Assembly: GCA_023263465.1 (NCBI GenBank) | Contig: JALQWV010000019.1 | Coordinates: 1-5,899 of the forward strand | Source of the DNA: Ilumatobacteraceae bacterium | GTDB taxonomy: Bacteria; Actinomycetota; Acidimicrobiia; Acidimicrobiales; Ilumatobacteraceae | Reading direction: 5' to 3' | Length of the DNA: 5,899 nucleotides | Shown: positions 1 to 5,899 of the stretch, one piece after another | Position numbering within the stretch: position 1 is the first letter of the stretch | How the letters are laid out: every line of letters begins with the position of its first letter | Made by a program: the position numbers and the translations under genes | The notes under the pieces: model-generated | The model's input: the letters and a program-made list of their open reading frames with translations, nothing else | What the model was told of the DNA's origin: nothing | Database searches by the model: none

Positions 1-767
1 TGGATCAGAGCAGAAACAGGAGTTGGACCTTCCATTGCGTCGGGAAGCCAGAGGTACAAAGGCAGCTGAGCGCTCTTTCCGCATGCGCCAACGAAGAGCA
101 GCAGACCAATGGCGGTAGCCGTTACAGGAGCAATCACACCACTATGGGCTGCTTCATTAATTGATGAATACGAGACGGAACCAATGGTGCTGAATGCCAA
201 GAACATTGCAGTCATCACGCCGAAGTCGCCAATGCGGTTGGTGACGAATGCTTTCTTCCCTGCCACTGCCGCGCTGTTACGTGTATGCCAGAACGAAATG
301 AGGAAGTACGAGCAAACACCTACGCCTTCCCAGCCAAGAAAGGTAACGAGCAGGTTTTCACCAAGCACCAACATCAGCATGGAAAACACGAACAGATTTA
401 GATACAAAAAGAACTTGGAGAACTTTGGATCGCCATGCATGTATCCAATGGCGTACAGGTGAATGAGCGAACCGATACCCGTGATGAACAACGCCATAGT
501 GATTGATAGCGGGTCTGCGAGTAACGCAACATCAATGTGCAAAGCTCCAACAGGGATCCATGAAAACAGGGTGACTACTTCATGGCGTTCTTCGGAACTA
601 CGTGAGAGTAGATCAAAGTACACAGAAACAGCGACGAGGAATGAGGCGATAGGCATTGCAGACGCAAACCAACCCGAGCGCGGTTCACCAAGACGACGAC
701 CGAACACCATGAGCACAAAGGCTCCCAACAATGGAAATGCGGGCAACAACCACAGTGCACTGGTCAT
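1..767 (-). CDS. nuoL: NADH-quinone oxidoreductase subunit L (NuoL), antiporter-like proton-pumping subunit, 5' part
   Basis: The first 255 codons of nuoL; the left edge cuts the gene, and the family is usually 600 residues or more. NuoL is the distal Mrp-antiporter-like subunit of the membrane arm. The visible part starts MTSALWLLPAFPLLGAFVLM and has hydrophobic segments near 4-22, 34-54, 81-103, 117-135 and 138-160, with more up to the edge. Diagnostic motifs are LLADPLSITMALFITGIGSL (82-101), GWEGVGVCSYFLISFW (145-160) with the essential membrane glutamate Glu147, and KAFVTNRIGDFG (172-183). The stretch GKSAQLPLYLWLPDAMEGPT (230-249) contains Lys231, the central proton-relay lysine. The frame is open and motif-continuous to the edge, where PVSALI is followed by two bases CA, fitting the usual histidine. 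It starts 2 nt after the nuoK stop. Its C-terminal helices and long lateral helix lie outside the window. Confidence 0.96.
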   Translation of the reverse strand, partial: MTSALWLLPAFPLLGAFVLMVFGRRLGEPRSGWFASAMPIASFLVAVSVYFDLLSRSSEERHEVVTLFSWIPVGALHIDVALLADPLSITMALFITGIGSLIHLYAIGYMHGDPKFSKFFLYLNLFVFSMLMLVLGENLLVTFLGWEGVGVCSYFLISFWHTRNSAAVAGKKAFVTNRIGDFGVMTAMFLAFSTIGSVSYSSINEAAHSGVIAPVTATAIGLLLFVGACGKSAQLPLYLWLPDAMEGPTPVSALI

Positions 768-769
768 GA

Positions 770-1090
770 TTAGCCCCTCAGTTCCGAAAGGTCGTCAACG
801 TTAACGCCGGAGCGTCGGCGCATGATGGAAACGATGATTCCAAGCCCGACAACTACTTCTGCTGCGGCCACCACCATGACAAAAAACACGATTGCTTGGC
901 CATCAATGTCAGACATCGCACGGCCAACGGTAACGAATGTGAGGTTGACCGCATTGAGCATGAGTTCAATACACATGAACATCACGAGTGGGTTACGTCG
1001 AACAAGCACACCAACTGCGCCAATGGAAAACAGCACTGCCGAAAGCACGAGGTACCAGGTTGGTGTTGGAACGACGACTAATCCAACCAT
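770..1090 (-). CDS. nuoK: NADH-quinone oxidoreductase subunit K (NuoK), membrane-arm subunit
   Basis: A complete three-helix membrane protein of the ND4L/NuoK family, 106 residues from the chosen ATG. It forms part of the proton channel region between NuoJ and the antiporter-like subunits. Hydrophobic segments are near 11-30, 35-55 and 66-90. The two membrane-buried glutamates essential in the family are present, in CIELMLNAVNL (Glu42 of the ATG form) and AAAEVVVGLGI (Glu78). Their 36-residue separation matches the E. coli pair. The frame also offers a GTG three bases upstream at 1093, which would give 107 residues. I chose the ATG at 1090 because AAGGGGA lies 7 nt before it and it sits in a TGATG overlap with the nuoJ stop. 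The TAA stop is 2 nt before the nuoL ATG. Confidence 0.96.
   Translation of the reverse strand: MVGLVVVPTPTWYLVLSAVLFSIGAVGVLVRRNPLVMFMCIELMLNAVNLTFVTVGRAMSDIDGQAIVFFVMVVAAAEVVVGLGIIVSIMRRRSGVNVDDLSELRG
774..779 (-). promoter_or_regulatory. Ribosome binding site of nuoL
   Basis: GAGGGG on the minus strand, in the final codons of nuoK, lies 6 nt before the nuoL ATG at 767. It is one of the strongest Shine-Dalgarno matches in the window and fixes the nuoL start. Confidence 0.65.
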
Positions 1091-1629
1091 CACGCAATCC
1101 CCTTGCCGGTGCGACGGCGAGCGAGAAGAACGGTTCCTACCACTGCAACGACTAGCAGAACAGATGTGATTTCAAATGCAAAGACATAGTCAGAGAAAAT
1201 TGAATTCGCTAATTGCTGAATGTTCGCATCAGCATTTTCACCAGCAACTGGACTCGCAATTCCTGCACCACGAAGTCGCAAAGCATCAGACCCGCTCACC
1301 ACTGCGGCGGTAAGAAGTCCAACCATTCCAATCCCAACTACCCCTGCAATCCAGCGCTGACCAGTAAGTGGTTCAATTTTTAGATCCTCGGCCCGGTCAA
1401 CACCGAGCAACATGATGACGAAGAGGAACAAAATAACGATTGCACCTGCATAAACAATCACTTGAACAGCGGCAAGGAACTCCGCGCTTTGGGAAACAAA
1501 CAAAACAGCAATTCCAAACAAGGTAAGTACGAGACTGAGTGCAGCGTGTACTGGATGCTTGCGAAAGATCACACCTAACGCACCAACGAGCACCATTACC
1601 GACGCGCAGACAAAGACGAAAAGTTCCAT
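1090..1629 (-). CDS. nuoJ: NADH-quinone oxidoreductase subunit J (NuoJ), membrane-arm subunit
   Basis: A complete 179-residue inner-membrane protein of the ND6/NuoJ family. It sits between NuoH and NuoK and transmits conformational or hydration changes from the quinone site. Hydrophobic segments are near 2-22, 28-47, 52-76, 92-112 and 148-171, the five expected for the family. The third contains the family hallmark QVIVYAGAIVILFLFVIMLL (residues 56-75), where the conserved Tyr60 and Gly62 mark the flexible pi-bulge helix. A polar loop at about 113-145 precedes the last helix, which includes FEITSVLLVVAVVG (152-165). The ATG directly follows the nuoI stop (TAAATG) with only a weak GAG about 10 nt upstream, suggesting re-initiation. 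The TGA stop overlaps the nuoK start. Length and motifs are normal. Confidence 0.95.
   Translation of the reverse strand: MELFVFVCASVMVLVGALGVIFRKHPVHAALSLVLTLFGIAVLFVSQSAEFLAAVQVIVYAGAIVILFLFVIMLLGVDRAEDLKIEPLTGQRWIAGVVGIGMVGLLTAAVVSGSDALRLRGAGIASPVAGENADANIQQLANSIFSDYVFAFEITSVLLVVAVVGTVLLARRRTGKGIA
1098..1104 (-). promoter_or_regulatory. Ribosome binding site deciding the nuoK start
   Basis: AAGGGGA on the minus strand lies within the last codons of nuoJ. It is 7 nt from the ATG at 1090 but only 4 nt from an in-frame GTG at 1093. The spacing favours the ATG. Confidence 0.6.
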
Positions 1630-2289
1630 TTAGTTGTCGCTCTTTTCGGGTGCACGCACGCCATAACCAAGCTCACCACTCCAGCCCACAACGCCGTGAA
1701 ATGATGCATCCCCTGATGGCGCGGTTGCACGCATCCAAGCCGAAGTGTTCACATCTTCGCCTGGACGCCAGTCTTCCCACGGTAAATGTTGTGGCTTGCC
1801 ATCGTCACCAACCAACAATTCAGCCTTTGTGTAAATGGCATCTTGACGATTGGTGAACGAGAACTCAAACAACTTTGACTCTGTGATTGCCTCAGTTGGG
1901 CAAGCCTCTACGCAGAGATCGCAGTGAATGCAGCGAAGGTAATTGATTTCGTAGATCCAACCGAAACGCTCACCCGGTGAAGTTGGATTCTCTGGATTGT
2001 TATCTGCACCACGAACGTGAATGCATTTTGCCGGGCACACAGCAGCGCAAAGTTCGCAACCGATGCACTTTTCCATGCCGTCTTCATATCGGTTCAGCAC
2101 ATGGCGACCGTGCAAACGCTCTGGCTTTGGAATCTTTTCGTCCATCACCTCGGCGCGCTTACTCACTTCGCCATTTTTTGACTTCTTCAAGGCGCGACGA
2201 CGAACGCGGCCTCCGGAATACTGCGTAGTTACTTGGTTCTTGCCGCCCCGTTGACGCGCGGTGATGAGGAAGCCTCCGAAGTAACCCAT
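1630..2289 (-). CDS. nuoI: NADH-quinone oxidoreductase subunit I (NuoI), 2x[4Fe-4S] ferredoxin-like subunit
   Basis: A complete 219-residue subunit that links the peripheral arm to the membrane arm. Its two 4Fe-4S clusters (N6a, N6b) pass electrons from NuoG toward the terminal cluster of NuoB next to quinone. The ligands are C75, C78, C81 and C85 in CIGCELCAAVCP, and C120, C123, C126 and C130 in CIHCDLCVEACP; as in 2x[4Fe-4S] ferredoxins, the fourth Cys of each motif should serve the other cluster. A short N-terminal segment (residues 1-24) matches the membrane-associated helix region. A Lys/Arg-rich stretch (about 25-55) separates it from the HGRHVLNR motif (60-67), and a polar tail (about 160-219) follows the Fe-S domain; both appear longer than in textbook homologues. 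The ATG is the only good start, since an in-frame stop lies at 2320-2322. The nearest Shine-Dalgarno-like AAGGG is 11 nt upstream, so coupling to nuoH termination (TAATG) probably drives initiation. The gene abuts nuoJ. Confidence 0.96.
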   Translation of the reverse strand: MGYFGGFLITARQRGGKNQVTTQYSGGRVRRRALKKSKNGEVSKRAEVMDEKIPKPERLHGRHVLNRYEDGMEKCIGCELCAAVCPAKCIHVRGADNNPENPTSPGERFGWIYEINYLRCIHCDLCVEACPTEAITESKLFEFSFTNRQDAIYTKAELLVGDDGKPQHLPWEDWRPGEDVNTSAWMRATAPSGDASFHGVVGWSGELGYGVRAPEKSDN

Positions 2290-3515
2290 TAGAACATTGA
2301 CCCTTCTGCTTCGCGCTGCTTACTGCTCACCGTAAACGACCGCTGCAACAACGCATAACACACGATCAATACCAACACTGATGCACCGGTGACGACGATG
2401 GTGTTCCAACCCTCATTTCGACCTAACCGCTGTGCTGCGAGCAACATGAACCATCCAAGCGATGATGGAATCAAAATCTTCCAGCCGAAATCCATGAGTT
2501 GGTCGTAGCGGAATCGCGGAAGGGTTGCGCGTAGCCACACATAGATATAGAGGAACACGAGCGTTTTGAGAAACAGCCACAATGTGCCTTCAATGGCGTT
2601 TGGAATAAGCGGAATATCGAGCACGGTACTGCCAAAGGCAATTGGTTGTGGGCCACCGAAGAACAGCGTCACCATGAGTGCGCTCATCGTGACCGTATTC
2701 ATAAACTCGGCTAGGTAGAACAACGAAAAGCGAATGGAGGAATACTCCGTGTTGAATCCTCCGACGAGCTCTTGTTCAGCTTCCACCAAGTCGAATGGTG
2801 GTCGATTGAGTTCCGCGGTTGCGGCAATGAAGAAAATGATAAATGGCACGACGCCAGTTGCAACGACATTCCAATTACCAAGTGATGATTGTGCAATGAC
2901 AATGCCACTTGTTGACATGGTCTTTGATACCAAGATCACCGCAGCAAGTGAAAGCCCAAGCGCTGCTTCGTAGCTCACCATCTGTGCGGATGCACGAACT
3001 GATCCAAGCAATGGATACTTCGAACCACTAGACCAACCGGCCAACATGATTCCATATACCGCGATTGCAGAAATCGCAAGAGTGAACAACACACCAATTG
3101 AGGGATCGGCGAGTTGCACACGCGTGGTGTGACCAAACCAGGTTACGAGGCCGCCATTTTCGCCCCTGAAATCCCCACCGAGCGGAATAATGGAAAACGA
3201 AAGGAACTCAGGCACGAACGCGAGGAACGGTGCGATCTTGAATACGAATGGGTCGGCGCGATCTGGTACCAAGTCTTCTTTGAAGAACAACTTGATTCCA
3301 TCAGCAAGGGTTTGTAGCAATCCGAAAGGGCCCGCCTTGTTTGGACCAATTCGGTTGCCCATTCCAGCAACTACTTTGCGTTCGAACCACACCATGAGCA
3401 TGGTGGCAACTAAGCCGGTTACGAACACCGCCAAAACCTTCAGCACAACAATGAGCAACGGCGTCCACAAAAGGTCGCCCTTCAGCACCGGATCAATGGC
3501 GAGCAATGAAATCAT
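2289..3515 (-). CDS. nuoH: NADH-quinone oxidoreductase subunit H (NuoH), membrane subunit at the quinone site
   Basis: A complete 408-residue membrane protein. With the peripheral subunits it forms the quinone-binding chamber and the entry to the proton-pumping machinery. Family signatures are clear: WFERKVVAGMGNRIGPNKAG (residues 43-62), then LADGIKLFFKED (70-81), SYEAALGLSL (181-190) and ELNRPPFDLVEAEQELVGGF (235-254). The last is the conserved acidic loop facing the quinone cavity. Hydrophobic segments are near 17-43, 90-112, 138-160, 184-206, 216-234, 263-288, 310-332, 344-362 and 372-391. The ninth lies beyond the point where the E. coli protein ends; the total length resembles actinobacterial homologues. 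The ATG overlaps the nuoG stop as ATGA. Only a weak GAG lies 8 nt upstream, so translation is probably coupled to nuoG. The TAA stop shares one base with the nuoI ATG. Confidence 0.97.
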   Translation of the reverse strand: MISLLAIDPVLKGDLLWTPLLIVVLKVLAVFVTGLVATMLMVWFERKVVAGMGNRIGPNKAGPFGLLQTLADGIKLFFKEDLVPDRADPFVFKIAPFLAFVPEFLSFSIIPLGGDFRGENGGLVTWFGHTTRVQLADPSIGVLFTLAISAIAVYGIMLAGWSSGSKYPLLGSVRASAQMVSYEAALGLSLAAVILVSKTMSTSGIVIAQSSLGNWNVVATGVVPFIIFFIAATAELNRPPFDLVEAEQELVGGFNTEYSSIRFSLFYLAEFMNTVTMSALMVTLFFGGPQPIAFGSTVLDIPLIPNAIEGTLWLFLKTLVFLYIYVWLRATLPRFRYDQLMDFGWKILIPSSLGWFMLLAAQRLGRNEGWNTIVVTGASVLVLIVCYALLQRSFTVSSKQREAEGSMF

Positions 3516-5884
3516 GTGAGTTTCTCAATTCGCACATCAACAATGTCAGCGCGTGCGTCGAAAATCTCGCGAGCATCATTGCCAGGTTGGTTGAATGGCA
3601 ACCAAGCCGTTCCGCGCAACACATCTTCTGAAGTCGTTACAGGCAACACTGCTGTTGCCTTCGTGGAAATGACTTGCACATTTGCGCCAAGCTCCACGCC
3701 AATTCGAGCCAAGTCGAGTGGATGCACGACAACCGTCGCTCCAATTGCCAGATGCGCAAGTGACGGACTCTTTGCAGTACCGACAGCACCGTCGTACAAC
3801 TTACGGAAGGAAACGATTCGATAGTCGTATGAGTTGCGATCCTGCACTGGCAATGTGGTGCGACTAAGCGTTAGCGGTGTTGGATGGTTCATCAATACAC
3901 CGTCGTGGCGCAAGGCCTTCGAATTCATGGCCGGAGCAAACTGTGGAACGGTGTTCGCCAGTTTTGTAGTTAATTCCTCAACCGAACCAACGCCGAGATC
4001 TTTGCCCAATGCGGTTGCAAGTTCTGCTGCAATCATCCAGTCGGGACGTGATGTTCCCGCAGGTGTAATTTTTTGAGCAACGTTGCTGATCCGTCCTTCA
4101 AGGTTTGTGGTGGTTCCGTTCTTTTCACCAAATGCTGCAGCTGGAAGCACAACATCTGCTTGCGAGGTTGAAGGCGTCATGAACGTGTCGATGGAAATAA
4201 TGTTTCGCGCACCCGCAAGACCGCGACGTGCAAGATCTGCATCCGGAACATCGCTCAATGGGTCGGCTCCAAGCAGTACGAGGGTGTCAATTTTGCCGGC
4301 AGCTGCGAGTTCCAAAATTTCGTCGGTGTCTGCTGCGCCTTGTTGTGGAGTGAGACCTGCAGTGATTGCACCGCGCACGTTGCCGCGTCGCAACACGGGA
4401 AGCACCTTCGCTTGTGGTGCAACATGCAAAATTTCGGCAAGGGCCAACACCGTTGATTCGGCGCTTTCCGCCAAGTTCATGCGACCAACAATGACTGAAA
4501 CCGAGCCACTACCAATCTGCTTCACAATGACTGGATCGAGACCCGCACTGATCGTTGATGCAATTTTACCTGGCTCGACCAACACGCTCTTCCATGCACT
4601 CGGTGTAAGACCAGTTGGACGAGAAGTAATTTCAACCACTTTTGACTTGCGCTTTTGAGCGACATCGCGAACACGCAGGTACAGAACAGGGATTTCTTCC
4701 TTCAAATCTGGAGACAGCAAGATGATGGTGTTTGCAGCAACCGCTTCGTCAATAGTTGCTTGTGGCAACGCAAACACTTCGGCTGGCAGCCCATCTGCAA
4801 GTTGAGCGTCACGTTGATGCACACCCATTGCATCGGCAAGTTGAGCCCAAGCAAATGCGTCTTCATTTGTTCCTCGAGCTCCCCCAATAATTGCTACCGA
4901 TTCAGGAGACACTGCGAGCGAGGTGCGCAACATGCGTGCAGCAGCGTCAAGTGCGCCTGACCACGTGGTTGCTATGTGATTGCCTTGCTCATCTTTCACG
5001 TATGGAGTGGTGAGACGCTCTTGCGAATTCACCGACTCGAAGTTGAAACGACCTCGGTCGCACAGCCATCCCCAGTTCACTGGGTCGATGTCAACGCCCT
5101 GATAACGAACCAATTCGTCGCGGCTGCTTTGTACCACCGTGCGACACCCGACTGAGCACGTTGTGCATGTGCTCTCTGTTTGGTCCAAGTCCCAGGGACG
5201 AGCTTTGAAGCGATAAGGCTTTGCAGTTAATGCACCAACTGGGCAAATCTGCACAGTGTTACCAGAGAAATAGCTACTGAACGGTTCGTCTGGAAAGGTC
5301 ATTACCTGCGTGTTGTTGCCACGGCTGGTGAATGAAATCAGCGCGTCACCAGCCACTTCATCGGCAAAGCGCGTGCAACGATCACACAAAATGCAACGCT
5401 CGCGATCCAAGAACACATTGTCGCTAATGGGAATTGGCTTTTCGTAGTGACGCTTCTCTTCGACATAGCGACTCTCGCCAGGACCGTGGCTAAATGCTTG
5501 GTCTTGCAACGGACACTCGCCACCTTTGTCGCACACTGGACAATCGAGCGGGTGATTCGCGAGCAACAACTCGAGAACACCCTCTTGAGCTTTTTTCACT
5601 TGTTCAGTTTCGGTGCGAACTACTTGACCTTCGGCAACTGGTGTCATACACGACACCACCATCATTGGGCCGCGCGGTCCTTCTACTTCAACCAAGCACT
5701 GCCGACACATGCCAGCCGGTGCCATGCGTGGGTGGTAACAAAAACGTGGAATGAAATCGTTTGACTTATCTGCTGCAGCAATGATCAAGTCACCTTTTCG
5801 CGCGGAGACGACCTTGCCGTTAATGGTGAGGCTGACTGCGTTTGGATCAACAGATGTTGAATTTGTTGGATCAACTGTGGTCAT
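3512..5884 (-). CDS. nuoG: NADH-quinone oxidoreductase subunit G (NuoG), four Fe-S cluster electron-transfer subunit
   Basis: A complete 790-residue peripheral-arm subunit of complex I. It carries electrons from the NuoEF flavin/Fe-S module toward NuoI on the cytoplasmic side. Residues about 15-93 form a 2Fe-2S ferredoxin domain with C49, C60, C63 and C79 (N1b). H111, C115, C118 and C124 form the His-Cys3 site (N5). C164, C167, C170 and C214 bind a 4Fe-4S cluster (N4). C240, C243, C247 and C275 form the extra N7 site found in many bacterial but not mitochondrial enzymes. The rest (about 290-790) resembles a molybdopterin oxidoreductase fold, which in this family is structural and has no molybdenum cofactor role. 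Its last 110 residues resemble the dinucleotide-binding C-terminal domain. The length fits actinobacterial NuoG. The ATG has a GGAG site 7 nt upstream. The TGA stop overlaps the nuoH start by 4 nt. All cluster ligands are intact and no frameshift is apparent. Confidence 0.97.
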   Translation of the reverse strand: MTTVDPTNSTSVDPNAVSLTINGKVVSARKGDLIIAAADKSNDFIPRFCYHPRMAPAGMCRQCLVEVEGPRGPMMVVSCMTPVAEGQVVRTETEQVKKAQEGVLELLLANHPLDCPVCDKGGECPLQDQAFSHGPGESRYVEEKRHYEKPIPISDNVFLDRERCILCDRCTRFADEVAGDALISFTSRGNNTQVMTFPDEPFSSYFSGNTVQICPVGALTAKPYRFKARPWDLDQTESTCTTCSVGCRTVVQSSRDELVRYQGVDIDPVNWGWLCDRGRFNFESVNSQERLTTPYVKDEQGNHIATTWSGALDAAARMLRTSLAVSPESVAIIGGARGTNEDAFAWAQLADAMGVHQRDAQLADGLPAEVFALPQATIDEAVAANTIILLSPDLKEEIPVLYLRVRDVAQKRKSKVVEITSRPTGLTPSAWKSVLVEPGKIASTISAGLDPVIVKQIGSGSVSVIVGRMNLAESAESTVLALAEILHVAPQAKVLPVLRRGNVRGAITAGLTPQQGAADTDEILELAAAGKIDTLVLLGADPLSDVPDADLARRGLAGARNIISIDTFMTPSTSQADVVLPAAAFGEKNGTTTNLEGRISNVAQKITPAGTSRPDWMIAAELATALGKDLGVGSVEELTTKLANTVPQFAPAMNSKALRHDGVLMNHPTPLTLSRTTLPVQDRNSYDYRIVSFRKLYDGAVGTAKSPSLAHLAIGATVVVHPLDLARIGVELGANVQVISTKATAVLPVTTSEDVLRGTAWLPFNQPGNDAREIFDARADIVDVRIEKLT

Positions 5885-5899
5885 GATGCAGCTCCAACG
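5881..5899 (-). CDS. Probable 3' end of the upstream gene, expected to be nuoF (partial)
   Basis: On the minus strand a TGA at 5883-5881 overlaps the nuoG ATG in an ATGA arrangement. The codons visible before it in that frame read V-G-A-A-S and then stop. In canonical nuo operons nuoF, the NADH- and FMN-binding subunit, precedes nuoG, and 4-nt overlaps of this kind also occur elsewhere in this window. Only five codons are visible, too few to identify a protein, so the assignment rests on gene order alone. The same bases hold the nuoG ribosome binding site. Confidence 0.4.
5892..5895 (-). promoter_or_regulatory. Ribosome binding site of nuoG
   Basis: GGAG on the minus strand lies 7 nt before the ATG at 5884. 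This is near-ideal Shine-Dalgarno spacing and supports that ATG as the nuoG start. The site lies inside the presumed end of nuoF. Confidence 0.65.

Noticed and set aside
109..804. Two consecutive plus-strand open frames opposite nuoL
   Set aside because: The minus strand encodes NuoL with clear catalytic motifs over this region. The plus-strand products show no family features and no convincing ribosome sites.
2174..2179. An A6 run in the unusual basic segment of nuoI, suspected as a frameshift or assembly error
   Set aside because: The NuoI frame matches the family on both sides, so a single indel cannot explain the segment. Two compensating errors are possible but less likely than a real insertion.
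4083..4658. A 191-codon open frame on the plus strand, antisense to nuoG
   Set aside because: It lies wholly inside nuoG, whose protein is continuous and motif-supported. The antisense translation has low-complexity Ser/Arg/Ala/Thr composition with no recognisable domain. Such frames arise from the codon bias of the real gene.
5591..5596. A run of six A on the nuoG strand followed by G, resembling a -1 slippery site like that of dnaX
   Set aside because: In the nuoG frame the codons are AAA AAA GCT, not the A AAA AAG phasing a -1 slip requires. The protein continues normally in frame 0.
3512..5884. NuoG as a molybdenum-dependent formate dehydrogenase or similar oxidoreductase
   Set aside because: The C-terminal half has the molybdopterin oxidoreductase fold, but the N-terminal 2Fe-2S, His-Cys3 and 4Fe-4S layout and the flanking nuoH-nuoL genes identify it as the complex I subunit, in which that domain is not catalytic.
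1..5899. CRISPR arrays, tRNA or rRNA genes, insertion sequences, terminators, riboswitches or inverted repeats
   Set aside because: I saw no repeated units, RNA gene signatures, transposase motifs or hairpin-plus-T-run structures. The whole window is accounted for by abutting nuo coding sequence, so no undescribed system is supported.

Overview
The window is an ordinary piece of a bacterial respiratory operon. It lies entirely within the nuo gene cluster for the proton-pumping NADH:quinone oxidoreductase (complex I, NDH-1). All genes are on the minus strand, so the transcript runs from the right end (about 5899) to the left end (1). In transcript order they are: a probable last few codons of nuoF, complete nuoG, nuoH, nuoI, nuoJ and nuoK, and the first 255 codons of nuoL, which is cut by the left edge. 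This is the canonical nuo order, so nuoM and nuoN are expected beyond position 1 and nuoE/nuoF beyond 5899.

The genes are packed with no real intergenic space: nuoF/nuoG probably overlap by 4 nt, nuoG/nuoH by 4 nt (ATGA), nuoH/nuoI by 1 nt (TAATG), nuoI/nuoJ abut, nuoJ/nuoK overlap by 1 nt (TGATG), and nuoK/nuoL are 2 nt apart. This points to one translationally coupled polycistronic message. No promoter, terminator, RNA gene, repeat, CRISPR array or mobile element is visible, and no stretch over 300 bases lacks a gene.

The encoded subunits cover the end of the electron path and the first part of the proton-pumping membrane arm. NuoG carries ligands for four Fe-S clusters (N1b, N5, N4 and the accessory N7). 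NuoI carries N6a and N6b and delivers electrons to quinone in the pocket formed with the membrane protein NuoH. NuoJ and NuoK couple the quinone site to the antiporter-like subunits, of which NuoL is the first to appear here. The key cysteines and the membrane glutamates and lysine are all present, so the enzyme looks functional.

The protein signatures resemble Actinomycetota: a NuoI core of HGRHxLNR followed by EKCIGCELCA, a 790-residue NuoG with the N7 motif, and a NuoH of about 408 residues. The base composition, near 50% GC by eye, is low for that phylum. A moderate-GC actinobacterium, for example a freshwater or marine Acidimicrobiia-type lineage, is my best guess, but it is an inference from remembered family features, not from a search. 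I found no undescribed system. The most unusual detail is a lysine/arginine-rich segment of about 30 residues in NuoI between its N-terminal helix and its Fe-S domain.
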